This document shows positions 31,023 to 47,314 of a DNA stretch of 64,000 nt, one piece after another. The translations under genes were made by a program, and so were the position numbers. Each line of letters begins with the position of its first letter. The stretch's first letter is position 1. The DNA is from Bombus terrestris. Taxonomy: Eukaryota > Arthropoda > Insecta > Hymenoptera > Apidae. The stretch is taken from positions 15,584,164-15,648,163 of the forward strand of contig NC_063274.1 of the NCBI RefSeq assembly GCF_910591885.1. Direction: 5' to 3'. The notes beneath the pieces were generated by a model that searched no databases, had not been told where the DNA came from, and saw only the letters and a list, made by a program, of their open reading frames with translations.

Positions 31023-33422
31023 ATACGTTATATCGCTATCGTATATAACGTTATACGTTATATCGTTATAGTATATAACGTTATACGCTATATCGATATA
31101 GTATATAACGTTATACGTTATATCGATATAGTATATAACGTTATACGTTATAACGATATAGTTTATAACGTTATACGTTATATTGTTATAGTACATAACG
31201 TTATACGTTATATCGATATCGTATATAACGTTTTACGTTATATCGTTATAGTATATAACGTTATACGTTATAACGATATAGTTGATAACGTTATACGTTA
31301 TATCGTTATCGTATATAACGTTTTGCGTTATATCGTTATAGTATATAACGTTATACGCTATATCGATATAGCATATCACGTTATACGTTATAACGATATA
31401 GTTTATAACGTTATACGTTATAACGATATAGTTTATAACGTTATACGTTATATCGTTATAGTATATAACGTTATACGTTATATCGATATAGTATATCACG
31501 TTATACGTTATATCGTTATAGTTTATAACGTTATACGTTATATCGTAATACTACATAACGTTATACGTTATATCGTAATACTACATAACGTTATACGTTA
31601 TATCGCTATCGTATATAACGTTATACGTTATATCGTTATCGTATATAACGTTATACGCTATATCGATATAGCATATCACGTTATACGTTATAACGATATA
31701 GTTTATAACGTTATACGTTATAACGATATAGTTTATAACGTTATACGTTATATCGTTATCGTATATAACGTTATACGTTATATCGCTATCGTATATAACG
31801 TTATACGTTATATCGTTATAGTATATAACGTTATACGTTATAACGATATAGTTTATAACGTTATACGTTATATCGTTATAGTATATAACGTTATACGTTA
31901 TATCGATATAGTATATCACGTTATACGTTATATCGTTATAGTTTTTAACGTTATACGTTATATCGTAATACTACATAACGTCATACGTTATATCGTAATA
32001 CTACATAACGTTATACGTTATAACGATATAGTATATAACGTTTTACGTTATATCGTTATAGTATATAACGTTATACGTTATATCGTTACAGTATATAACG
32101 TTGTACGTTATATCGTTATAGCATATAACGTTATACGTTATATCGATATAGTATATAACGTTTTACGTTATATCGTTATAGTATATAACGTTATACGTTA
32201 TATCGATATAGCATATCACGTTTTACGTTATATCGTTATAGTATATAACGTTATACGTTATAACGAAATAGTTTATAACGTTATACGTTATATCGTTATC
32301 GTATATAACGTTTTGCGTTATATCGTTATGGTATATAACGTTATACGTTATATCGATATCGTATATAACGTTTTACGTTATATCGTTATAGTATATAACG
32401 TTATACGTTATATCGATATAGCATATCACGTTATACGTTATATCGTTACAGTATATAACGTTATACGTTATATCGATATAGTATATCACGTTATACGTTA
32501 TATCGTTATAGTTTATAACGTTATACGTTATATCGTAATACTACATAACGTTATACGTTATATCGTTATAGTATATAACGTTATACGTTATATCGATATA
32601 GTATATAACGTTTTACGTTATATCGTTATAGTATATAACGTTATACGTTATATCGATATACCATATCACGTTTTACGTTATATCGTTATAGTATATAACG
32701 TTATACGTTATAACGATATAGTTTATAACGTTATACTTTATATCGTTATCGTATATAACGTTTTGCGTTATATCGTTATAGTATATAACGTTATACGTTA
32801 TATCGATATCGTATATAACGTTTTACGTTATATCGTTATAGCATATAACGTTATACGTTATATCGATATAGTATATAACGTTTTACGTTATATCGTTATA
32901 GTATATAACGTTATACGTTATATCGATATAGCATATCACGTTTTACGTTATATCGTTATAGTATATAACGTTATACGTTATATCGTTATCGTATATAACA
33001 TTATACGTTATATCGTTATAGTACATAACGTTATACGTTATAACGATATAGTATATAACGTTTTACGTTATATCGTTATAGTATATAACGTTATACGTTA
33101 TATCGTTACAGTATATAACGTTATACGTTATATCGTTATAGCATATAACGTTATACGTTATATCGATATAGTATATAACGTTTTACGTTATATCGTTATA
33201 GTATATAACGTTATACGTTATATGGATATAGCATATAACGTTATACGTTATATCGTAATACTACATAACGTTATACGTTATATCGTTATAGTATATAACG
33301 TTATACGTTATAACGATATAGTTTATAACGTTATACGCTATATCGATATAGTATATAACGTTTTACGTTATATCGATATAGTATATGACGTTATACGTTA
33401 TAACGATATAGTTTATAACGTT

Positions 33423-33453
33423 ATAGGGTTAAATCGATATAGTATATAACGTT
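33423..33453 (+). repeat. 31-bp boundary monomer (third)
   Basis: Same 31-bp sequence, 7651 bp after the second. Confidence 0.95.
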
Positions 33454-36400
33454 ATACGTTAAATCGATATAGTATATAACGTTATACGTTATATCGATAT
33501 AGTATATAACGTTATACGTTATATCGTAATACTACATAACGTTATACGTTATATCGTAATACTACATAACGTTATACGTTATATCGATATAGTATATAAC
33601 GTTTTACGCTATATCGTTATAGTACATAACGTTATACGTTATATCGTTATCGTATATAACGTTATACGCTATATCGTTATAGTATATAACGTTATACGTT
33701 ATATCGTTACAGTATATAACGTTATACGTTATATCGCTATAGTACATAACGTTATACGTTATATCGCTATCGTATATAACGTTATACGTTATATCGATAT
33801 CGTATATAACGTTTTACGTTATATCGTTATAGTATATCACGTTATACGTTATAACGATATAGTTTATAACGTTATACGTTATAACGATATAGTTTATAAC
33901 GTTATACGTTATATCGTTATAGTATATAACGTTATACGTTATATGGATATAGCATATAACGTTATACGTTATATCGTAATACTACATAACGTTATACGTT
34001 ATATCGTTATAGTATATAACGTTATACGTTATATCGATATAGTATATCACGTTATACGTTATATCGTTATAGTTTATAACGTTATACGTTATATCGTAAT
34101 ACTACATAACGTTATACGTTATATCGTAATACTACATAACGTTATACGTTATATCGTTACAGTATATAACGTTATACGTTATATGGATATAGCATATAAC
34201 GTTATACGTTATATCGTAATACTACATAACGTTATACGTTATATCGTAATACTACATAACGTTATACGGTATATCGTTATAGTATATAACGTTATACGTT
34301 ATATTGTTATAGTACATAACGTTATACGTTATATCGATATCGTATATAACGTTTTACGTTATATCGTTATATTATATAACGTTATACGTTATAACGATAT
34401 AGTTTATAACGTTATACGTTATATCGTTATCGTATATAACGTTTTGCGTTATATCGTTATAGTATATAACGTTATACGCTATATCGATATAGCATATCAC
34501 GTTATACGTTATAACGATATAGTTTATAACGTTATACGTTATAACGATATAGTTTATAACGTTATACGTTATATCGTTATCGTATATAACGTTATACGCT
34601 ATATCGATATAGCATATCACGTTATACGTTATAACGATATAGTATATCACGTAATACGTTATAACGATATAGTTTATAACGTTATACGTTATAACGATAT
34701 AGTTTATAACGTTATACGTTATATCGTTATAGTATATAACGTTATACGTTATATCGATATAGTATATCACGTTATACGTTATATCGTTATAGTTTATAAC
34801 GTTATACGTTATATCGTAATACTACATAACGTTATACGTTATATCGTAATACTACATAACGTTATACGTTATATCGTTATAGTATATAACGTTATACGTT
34901 ATATCGCTATCGTATATAACGTTATACGTTATATCGTTATCGTATATAACGTTATACGCTATATCGATATAGCATATCACGTTATACGTTATAACGATAT
35001 AGTTTATAACGTTATACGTTATAACGATATAGTTTATAACGTTATACGTTATATCGTTATCGTATATAACGTTATACGTTATATCGCTATCGTATATAAC
35101 GTTATACGTTATATCGTTATAGTATATAACGTTATACGTTATAACGATATAGTTTATAACGTTATACGTTATATCGTTATAGTATATAACGTTATACGTT
35201 ATATCGATATAGTATATCACGTTATACGTTATATCGTTATAGTTTTTAACGTTATACGTTATATCGTAATACAACATAACGTTATACGTTATATCGTAAT
35301 ACTACATAACGTTATACGTTATAACGATATAGTATATAACGTTTTACGTTATATCGTTATAGTATATAACGTTATACGTTATATCGTTATCGTATATAAC
35401 GTTTTGCGTTATATCGTTGTAGTATATAACGTTATACGCTATATCGATATAGCATATCACGTTATACGTTATAACGATATAGCATATCACGTTATACGTT
35501 ATATCGTTATAGTTTATAACGCTATACGTTATATCGTAATACTACATAACGTTATACGTTATATCGTAATACTACATAACGTTATACGTTATATCGTTAT
35601 AGTATATAACGTTATACGTTATATGGATATAGCATATAACGTTATACGTTATATCGTAATACTACATAACGTTATACGTTATATCGTAATACTACATAAC
35701 GTTATACGTTATATCGTTATCGTATATAACGTTATACGTTATATCGATATAGCATATCACGTTATACGTTATATCGTTATAGTTTATAACGTTATACGTT
35801 ATATCGTTATAGTACATAGCGTTATACGTTATATCGTAATACTACATAACGTTATACGTTATATCGTTATAGTATATAACGTTATACGTTATATGGATAT
35901 AGCATATAACGTTATACGTTATATCGTTATAGTACATAACGTTATACGTTATATCGATATCGTATATAACGTTTTACGTTATATCGTTATAGTATATAAC
36001 GTTATACGTTATATCGATATAGCATATCACGTTATACGTTATATCGTTATAGTTTATAACGTTACACGTTATATCGTTATAGTATGTAACGTTATACGTT
36101 ATATCGTAATACTACATAACGTTATACGTTATATCGTTATAGTATATAACGTTATACGTTATATGGATATAGCATATAACGTTATACGTTATATCGTTAT
36201 AGTATATAACGTTATACGTTATATCGATATAGCATATCACGTTATACGTTATATCGTTATAGTTTATAACGCTATACGTTATATCGTAATACTACATAAC
36301 GTTATACGTTATATCGTAATACTACATAACGTTATACGTTATATCGTTATAGTATATAACGTTATACGTTATATGGATATAGCATATAACGTTATACGTT

Positions 36401-39400
36401 ATATCGTAATACTACATAACGTTATACGTTATATCGTAATACTACATAACGTTATACGTTATATCGTAATACTACATAACGTTATACGTTATATCGTTAT
36501 CGTATATAACGTTATACGTTATATCGTTATCGTATATAACGTTTTACGTTATATCGTTATAGTATATATCGTTATACGTTATATCGATATAGCATATCAC
36601 GTTATACGTTATATCGTTATAGTTTATAACGTTATACGTTATATCGCTATCGTATATAACGTTATACGTTATATCGTTATCGTATATAACGTTATACGGT
36701 ATATCGTTATAGTATATAACGCTATACGTTATATTGTTATAGTACATAACGTTATACGTTATATCGATATCGTATATAACGTTTTACGTTATATCGTTAT
36801 AGTATATAACGTTATACGTTATAACGATATAGTTTATAACGTTATACGTTATATCGTTATCGTATATAACGTTTTGCGTTATATCGTTATAGTATATAAC
36901 GTTATACGCTATATCGATATAGCATATCACGTTATACGTTATAACGATATAGTTTATAACGTTATACGTTATATTGTTATAGTACATAACGTTATACGTT
37001 ATATCGATATCGTATATAACGTTTTACGTTATATCGTTATAGTATATAACGTTATACGTTATAACGATATAGTTTATAACGTTATACGTTATATCGTTAT
37101 CGTATATAACGTTTTGCGTTATATCGTTATAGTATATAACGTTATACGCTATATCGATATAGCATATCACGTTATACGTTATAACGATATAGTTTATAAC
37201 GTTATACGTTATAACGATATAGTTTATAACGTTATACGTTATATCGTTATAGTATATAACGTTATACGTTATATCGATATAGTATATCACGTTATACGTT
37301 ATATCGTTATAGTTTATAACGTTATACGTTATATCGTAATACTACATAACGTTATACGTTATATCGTAATACTACATAACGTTATACGTTATATCGTTAT
37401 AGTATATAACGTTATACGTTATATGGATATAGCATATAACGTTATACGTTATATCGTAATACTACATAACGTTATACGTTATATCGTAATACTACATAAC
37501 GTTATACGTTATATCGTTATCGTATATAACGTTATACGTTATATCGTTATCGTATATAACGTTTTACGTTATATCGTTATAGTATATAACGTTATACGTT
37601 ACATCGATATAGCATATCACGTTATACGTTATATCGTTATAGTTTATAACGTTATACGTTATATCGCTATCGTATATAACGTTATACGTTATATCGTTAT
37701 CGTATATAACGTTATACGGTATATCGTTATAGTATATAACGTTATACGTTATATTGTTATAGTACATAACGTTATACGTTATATCGATATCGTATATAAC
37801 GTTTTACGTTATATCGTTATAGTATATAACGTTATACGTTATAACGATATAGTTTATAACGTTATACGTTATATCGTTATCGTATATAACGTTTTGCGTT
37901 ATATCGTTATAGTATATAACGTTACACGCTATATCGATATAGCATATCACGTTATACGTTATAACGATATAGTTTATAACGTTATACGTTATAACGATAT
38001 AGTTTATAACGTTATACGCTATATCGTTATCGTATATAACGTTATACGTTATATCGCTATCGTATATAACGTTATACGTTATATCGTTATAGTATATAAC
38101 GTTATACGCTATATCGATATAGTATATAACGTTATACGTTATATCGATATAGTATATAACGTTATACGTTATAACGATATAGTTTATAACGTTATACGTT
38201 ATATTGTTATAGTACATAACGTTATACGTTATATCGATATCGTATATAACGTTTTACGTTATATCGTTATAGTATATAACGTTATACGTTATAACGATAT
38301 AGTTGATAACGTTATACGTTATATCGTTATCGTATATAACGTTTTGCGTTATATCGTTATAGTATATAACGTTATACGCTATATCGATATAGCATATCAC
38401 GTTATACGTTATAACGATATAGTTTATAACGTTATACGTTATAACGATATAGTTTATAACGTTATACGTTATATCGTTATAGTATATAACGTTATACGTT
38501 ATATCGATATAGTATATCACGTTATACGTTATATCGTTATAGTTTATAACGTTATACGTTATATCGTAATACTACATAACGTTATACGTTATATCGTAAT
38601 ACTACATAACGTTATACGTTATATCGCTATCGTATATAACGTTATACGTTATATCGTTATCGTATATAACGTTATACGCTATATCGATATAGCATATCAC
38701 GTTATACGTTATAACGATATAGTTTATAACGTTATACGTTATAACGATATAGTTTATAACGTTATACGTTATATCGTTATCGTATATAACGTTATACGTT
38801 ATATCGCTATCGTATATAACGTTATACGTTATATCGTTATAGTATATAACGTTATACGTTATAACGATATAGTTTATAACGTTATACGTTATATCGTTAT
38901 AGTATATAACGTTATACGTTATATCGATATAGTATATCACGTTATACGTTATATCGTTATAGTTTTTAACGTTATACGTTATATCGTAATACTACATAAC
39001 GTTATACGTTATATCGTAATACTACATAACGTTATACGTTATAACGATATAGTATATAACGTTTTACGTTATATCGTTATAGTATATAACGTTATACGTT
39101 ATATCGTTACAGTATATAACGTTGTACGTTATATCGTTATAGCATATAACGTTATACGTTATATCGATATAGTATATAACGTTTTACGTTATATCGTTAT
39201 AGTATATAACGTTATACGTTATATCGATATAGCATATCACGTTTTACGTTATATCGTTATAGTATATAACGTTATACGTTATAACGATATAGTTTATAAC
39301 GTTATACGTTATATCGTTATCGTATATAACGTTTTGCGTTATATCGTTATGGTATATAACGTTATACGTTATATCGATATCGTATATAACGTTTTACGTT

Positions 39401-40353
39401 ATATCGTTATAGTATATAACGTTATACGTTATATCGATATAGCATATCACGTTATACGTTATATCGTTACAGTATATAACGTTATACGTTATATCGATAT
39501 AGTATATCACGTTATACGTTATATCGTTATAGTTTATAACGTTATACGTTATATCGTAATACTACATAACGTTATACGTTATATCGTTATAGTACATAAC
39601 GTTATACGTTATATCGATATAGTATATAAGGTTTTACGTTATATCGTTATAGTATATAACGTTATACGTTATATCGATATACCATATCACGTTTTACGTT
39701 ATATCGTTATAGTATATAACGTTATACGTTATAACGATATAGTTTATAACGTTATACTTTATATCGTTATCGTATATAACGTTTTGCGTTATATCGTTAT
39801 AGTATATAACGTTATACGTTATATCGATATCGTATATAACGTTTTACGTTATATCGTTATAGCATATAACGTTATACGTTATATCGATATAGTATATAAC
39901 GTTTTACGTTATATCGTTATAGTATATAACGTTATACGTTATATCGATATAGCATATCACGTTTTACGTTATATCGTTATAGTATATAACGTTATACGTT
40001 ATATCGTTATCGTATATAACGTTATACGTTATATCGTTATAGTACATAACGTTATACGTTATAACGATATAGTATATAACGTTTTACGTTATATCGTTAT
40101 AGTATATAACGTTATACGTTATATCGTTACAGTATATAACGTTATACGTTATATCGTTATAGCATATAACGTTATACGTTATATCGATATAGTATATAAC
40201 GTTTTACGTTATATCGTTATAGTATATAACGTTATACGTTATATGGATATAGCATATAACGTTATACGTTATATCGTAATACTACATAACGTTATACGTT
40301 ATATCGTTATAGTATATAACGTTATACGTTATAACGATATAGTTTATAACGTT
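33423..40353. repeat. Higher-order unit 5, 6931 bp, type II
   Basis: It opens like unit 3, with K at 33784 directly after G. It has the same total length as unit 3 but a different content. It lacks seven monomers present near 19692-19901 of unit 3 and lacks the last three monomers (CT-C, L-C ending ATGACGTT, D) before the boundary. It gains nine monomers of the TCGTTATAGT-TTTTAACGTT, ACAACATAACG, TCGTTGTAGT run (about 35241-35510) and one extra E. Confidence 0.8.
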
Positions 40354-40384
40354 ATAGGGTTAAATCGATATAGTATATAACGTT
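40354..40384 (+). repeat. 31-bp boundary monomer (fourth)
   Basis: Same 31-bp sequence, 6931 bp after the third. It is preceded directly by D, without the CT-C and ATGACGTT monomers seen before the other boundaries. Confidence 0.95.
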
Positions 40385-43300
40385 ATACGTTAAATCGATA
40401 TAGTATATAACGTTATACGTTATATCGATATAGTATATAACGTTATACGTTATATCGTAATACTACATAACGTTATACGTTATATCGTAATACTACATAA
40501 CGTTATACGTTATATCGATATAGTATATAACGTTTTACGCTATATCGTTATAGTACATAACGTTATACGTTATATCGTTATCGTATATAACGTTATACGC
40601 TATATCGTTATAGTATATAACGTTATACGTTATATCGTTACAGTATATAACGTTATACGTTATATCGCTATAGTACATAACGTTATACGTTATATCGCTA
40701 TCGTATATAACGTTATACGTTATATCATTATCGCATATAACGTTATGCGTTATATCGTTATCGTATCTAACGTTATACGTTATATCGTAATACTACATAA
40801 CGTTATACGTTATATCCTAATACTACATAACGTTATACGTTATATCGATATAGTATATAACGTTTTACGTTATATCGATATAGTATATAACGTTATACGT
40901 TATAACGATGTAGTATATAACGTTATACGTTATATCGTTATCGTATATAACGTTATACGTTATATCGTTATAGTACATAACGTTATACGTTATATCGATA
41001 TAGTATATAACGTTTTACGTTATATCGTTATAGTATATAACTTTATACGTTATATGGATATAGCATATAACGTTATACGTTATATCGTTATCGTATATAA
41101 CGTTATACGTTATATCGTTATAGTATATAACGTTATACGTTATATGGATATAGCATATAACGTTATACGTTATATCGTTATCGTATATAACGTTATCCGT
41201 TATATCCTTATCGTATATAACGTTATGCGTTATATCGATATAGTATATAACGTTATACGTTATATCGTTATAGTATATAACGTTTTACGTTATATCGTTA
41301 TAGTATATAACGGTATACGTTATAAGGATATAGCATATAGCGTTATACGTTATATCGTAATACTACATAACGTTATACGTTATATCGTAATACTACATAA
41401 CGTTATACGTTATATCGTTATAGTATATAACGTTATACGTTATATGGATATAGCATATAACGTTATACGTTATATCGTAATACTACATAACGTTATACGT
41501 TATATCGTAATACTACATAACGTTATACGTTATATCGTTATAGTATATAACGTTATACGTTATATCTTTATAGTACATAACGTTATACGTTATAACGATA
41601 TAGTTTATAACGTTATACGTTATATCGTTATCGTATATAACGTTATACGTTATATCGTTATAGTACATAACGTTATACGTTATATCGATATCGTATATAA
41701 CGTTTTACGTTATATCGTTATAGTATATAACGTTATACGTTATATCGATATAGCATATCACGTTATACGTTATATCGTTATAGTTTATAACGTTATACGT
41801 TATATCGTTATAGTACATAACGTTATACGTTATATCGTAATACTACATAACGTTATACGTTATATCGTTATAGTATATAACGTTATACGTTATATGGATA
41901 TAGCATATAACGTTATACGTTATATCGTAATACTACATAACGTTATACGTTATATCGTAATACTACATAACGTTATACGTTATATCGTAATACTACATAA
42001 CGTTATACGTTATATCGTTATCGTATATAACGTTATACGTTATATCTTTATAGTACATAACGTTATACGTTATAACGATATAGTTTATAACGTTATACGT
42101 TATATCGTTATCGTATATAACGTTATACGTTATATCGTTATAGTACATAACGTTATACGTTATATCGATATCGTATATAACGTTTTACGTTATATCGTTA
42201 TAGTATATAACGTTATACGTTATATCGATATAGCATATCACGTTATACGTTATATCGTTATAGTATATAACGTTATACGTTATATCGATATAGCATATCA
42301 CGTTATACGTTATATCGTTATAGTTTATAACGCTATACGTTATATCGTAATACTACATAACGTTATACGTTATATCGTAATACTACATAACGTTATACGT
42401 TATATCGTAATACTACATAACGTTATACGTTATATCGTTATAGTATATAACGTTATACGTTATATGAATATAGCATATAACGTTATACGTTATATCGTAA
42501 TACTACATAACGTTATACGTTATATCGTAATACTACATAACGTTATACGTTATATCGTTATCGTATATAACGTTATACGTTATATCGTTATCGTATATAA
42601 CGTTTTACGTTATATCGTTATAGTATATAACGTTATACGTTATATCGTTATAGTATATAACGTTATACGTTATAACGATATAGTTTATAACGTTATACGT
42701 TATATCGTTATCGTATATAACGTTTTGCGTTATATCGTTATAGTATATAACGTTATAGACTATATCGATATAGCATATCACGTTATACGTTATAACGATA
42801 TAGTTTATAACGTTATACGTTATAACGATATAGTTTATAACGTTATACGTTATATCGTTATCGTATATAACGTTATACATTATATCGCTATCGTATATAA
42901 CGTTATACGTTATATCGTTATAGTATATAACGTTATACGCTATATCGATATAGTATATAACGTTATACGTTATATCGATATAGTATATAACGTTATACGT
43001 TATAACGATATAGTTTATAACGTTATACGTTATATTGTTATAGTACATAACGTTATACGTTATATCGATATCGTATATAACGTTTTACGTTATATCGTTA
43101 TAGTATATAACGTTATACGTTATAACGATATAGTTTATAACGTTATACGTTATATCGTTATCGTATATAACGTTTTGCGTTATATCGTTATAGTATATAA
43201 CGTTATACGCTATATCGATATAGCATATCACGTTATACGTTATAACGATATTGTTTATAACGTTATACGTTATAACGATATAGTTTATAACGTTATACGT

Positions 43301-45994
43301 TATATCGTTATCGTATATAACGTTATACGTTATATCGCTATCGTATATAACGTTATACGTTATATCGTTATCGTATATAACGTTTTACGTTATATCGTTA
43401 TAGTATATAACGTTATACGTTATATCGTTATCGTATATAACGTTTTACGTTATATCGTTATAGTATATAACGTTATATGTTATATCGATATAGCATATCA
43501 CGTTATACGTTATATCGTTATAGTTTATAACGTTATACGTTATATCGTTATAGTATATAACGTTATACGCTATATCGATATAGTATATAACGTTATACGT
43601 TATATCGATATAGTATATAACGATATACGTTATAACGATATAGTTTATAACGTTATACGTTATATCGTTATCGTATATAACGTTATACGTTATATCGCTA
43701 TCGTATATAACGTTATACGTTATATGGATATAGCATATAACGTTATACGTTATATCGTTATCGTATATAACGTTATACGTTATATCGCTATCGTATATAA
43801 CGTTATACGTTATATCGTTATCGTATATAACGTTATACGTTATATCGTTATAGTATATAACGTTATACGTTATATGGATATAGCATATAACGTTATACGT
43901 TATATCGTAATACTACATAACGTTATACGTTATATCGATATAGTATATAACGTTTTACGTTATATCGTTATAGTATATAACGTTATACGTTATATCGATA
44001 TAGCATATCACGTTATACGTTATATCGTTATAGTTTATAACGTTATACGTTATATCGCTATCGTATATAACGTTATACGTTATATCGTTATCGTATATAA
44101 CGTTATACGGTATATCGTTATAGTATATAACGCTATACGTTATATTGTTATAGTACATAACGTTATACGTTATATCGATATCGTATATAACGTTTTACGT
44201 TATATCGTTATAGTATATAACGTTATACGTTATATCGATATAGTATATAACGTTATACGTTATAACGATATAGTTTATAACGTTATACGTTATATTGTTA
44301 TAGTACATAACGTTATACGTTATATCGATATCGTATATAACGTTTTACGTTATATCGTTATAGTATATAACGTTATACGTTATAACGATATAGTTTATAA
44401 CGTTATACGTTATATCGTTATCGTATATAACGTTTTGCGTTATATCGTTATAGTATATAACGTTATACGCTATATCGATATAGCATATCACGTTATACGT
44501 TATAACGATATAGTTTATAACGTTATACGTTATAACGATATAGTTTATAACGTTATACGTTATATCGTTATAGTATATAACGTTATACGTTATATCGATA
44601 TAGTATATCACGTTATACGTTATATCGTTATAGTTTATAACGTTATACGTTATATCGTAATACTACATAACGTTATACGTTATATCGTAATACTACATAA
44701 CGTTATACGTTATATCGTTATAGTATATAACGTTATACGTTATATGGATATAGCATATAACGTTATACGTTATATCGTAATACTACATAACGTTATACGT
44801 TATATCGTAATACTACATAACGTTATACGTTATATCGTTATCGTATATAACGTTATACGTTATATCGTTATCGTATATAACGTTTTACGTTATATCGTTA
44901 TAGTATATAACGTTATACGTTATATCGATATAGCATATCACGTTATACGTTATATCGTTATAGTTTATAACGTTATACGTTATATCGCTATCGTATATAA
45001 CGTTATACGTTATATCGTTATCGTATATAACGTTATACGGTATATCGTTATAGTATATAACGTTATACGTTATATTGTTATAGTACATAACGTTATACGT
45101 TATATCGATATCGTATATAACGTTTTACGTTATATCGTTATAGTATATAACGTTATACGTTATAACGATATAGTTTATAACGTTATACGTTATATCGTTA
45201 TCGTATATAACGTTTTGCGTTATATCGTTATAGTATATAACGTTATACGCTATATCGATATAGCATATCACGTTATACGTTATAACGATATAGTTTATAA
45301 CGTTATACGTTATAACGATATAGTTTATAACGTTATACGTTATATCGTTATCGTATATAACGTTATACGTTATATCGTTATAGTACATAACGTTATACGT
45401 TATATCGATATCGTATATAACGTTTTACGTTATATCGTTATAGTATATAACGTTATACGTTATATCGATATAGCATATCACGTTATACGTTATATCGTTA
45501 TAGTTTATAACGTTATACGTTATATCGTTATAGTACATAACGTTATACGTTATATCGTAATACTACATAACGTTATACGTTATATCGTTATAGTATATAA
45601 CGTTATACGTTATATGGATATAGCATATAACGTTATACGTTATATCGTAATACTACATAACGTTATACGTTATATCGTAATACTACATAACGTTATACGT
45701 TATATCGTAATACTACATAACGTTATACGTTATATCGTTATCGTATATAACGTTATACGTTATATCTTTATAGTACATAACGTTATACGTTATAACGATA
45801 TAGTTTATAACGTTATACGTTATATCGTTATCGTATATAACGTTATACGTTATATCGTTATAGTACATAACGTTATACGTTATATCGATATCGTATATAA
45901 CGTTTTACGTTATATCGTTATAGTATATAACGTTATACGTTATATCGATATAGCATATCACGTTATACGTTATATCGTTATAGTATATAACGTT

Positions 45995-47314
45995 ATACGT
46001 TATATCGATATAGCATATCACGTTATACGTTATATCGTTATAGTTTATAACGCTATACGTTATATCGTAATACTACATAACGTTATACGTTATATCGTAA
46101 TACTACATAACGTTATACGTTATATCGTAATACTACATAACGTTATACGTTATATCGTTATAGTATATAACGTTATACGTTATATGAATATAGCATATAA
46201 CGTTATACGTTATATCGTAATACTACATAACGTTATACGTTATATCGTAATACTACATAACGTTATACGTTATATCGTTATCGTATATAACGTTATACGT
46301 TATATCGTTATCGTATATAACGTTTTACGTTATATCGTTATAGTATATAACGTTATACGTTATATCGTTATAGTATATAACGTTATACGTTATAACGATA
46401 TAGTTTATAACGTTATACGTTATATCGTTATCGTATATAACGTTTTGCGTTATATCGTTATAGTATATAACGTTATAGACTATATCGATATAGCATATCA
46501 CGTTATACGTTATAACGATATAGTTTATAACGTTATACGTTATAACGATATAGTTTATAACGTTATACGTTATATCGTTATCGTATATAACGTTATACAT
46601 TATATCGCTATCGTATATAACGTTATACGTTATATCGTTATAGTATATAACGTTATACGTTATATCGATATAGCATATCACGTTATACGTTATATCGTTA
46701 TAGTTTATAACGCTATACGTTATATCGTAATACTACATAACGTTATACGTTATATCGTAATACTACATAACGTTATACGTTATATCGTAATACTACATAA
46801 CGTTATACGTTATATCGTTATAGTATATAACGTTATACGTTATATGAATATAGCATATAACGTTATACGTTATATCGTAATACTACATAACGTTATACGT
46901 TATATCGTAATACTACATAACGTTATACGTTATATCGTTATCGTATATAACGTTATACGTTATATCGTTATCGTATATAACGTTTTACGTTATATCGTTA
47001 TAGTATATAACGTTATACGTTATATCGTTATAGTATATAACGTTATACGTTATAACGATATAGTTTATAACGTTATACGTTATATCGTTATCGTATATAA
47101 CGTTTTGCGTTATATCGTTATAGTATATAACGTTATAGACTATATCGATATAGCATATCACGTTATACGTTATAACGATATAGTTTATAACGTTATACGT
47201 TATAACGATATAGTTTATAACGTTATACGTTATATCGTTATCGTATATAACGTTATACATTATATCGCTATCGTATATAACGTTATACGTTATATCGTTA
47301 TAGTATATAACGTT
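45995..47314. repeat. 660-bp (22-monomer) tandem duplication inside copy two of unit 6
   Basis: 45995-46654 is repeated as 46655-47314. Both copies run H, A', E, E, E, A, TATGAATATAGC monomer, E, E, B, B, L-A, A, D, B, TTG-A, ATAGACTATA-H, D, D, B, ATACATTATA-G, A. The novel joint is A to H at 46654/46655; at the corresponding place after 47314 the sequence continues A to CT-C as in copy one. Confidence 0.88.

Larger units (their letters stand above)
25772..33422. repeat. Higher-order unit 4, 7651 bp, type I
   Basis: It is 255 monomers plus one base. After the shared opening it has a monomer with TCATTATCGC (26133), then the ATGCGTTATA prefix, E and TCCTAATACT, which defines type I here. It contains a private 1500-bp tandem duplication (28023-31022). 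It shares GTATATAACTTTATACG (near 26460) and CATATAGCG (near 26757) with units 6 and 8, so these three descend from one type I ancestor. Confidence 0.82.
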
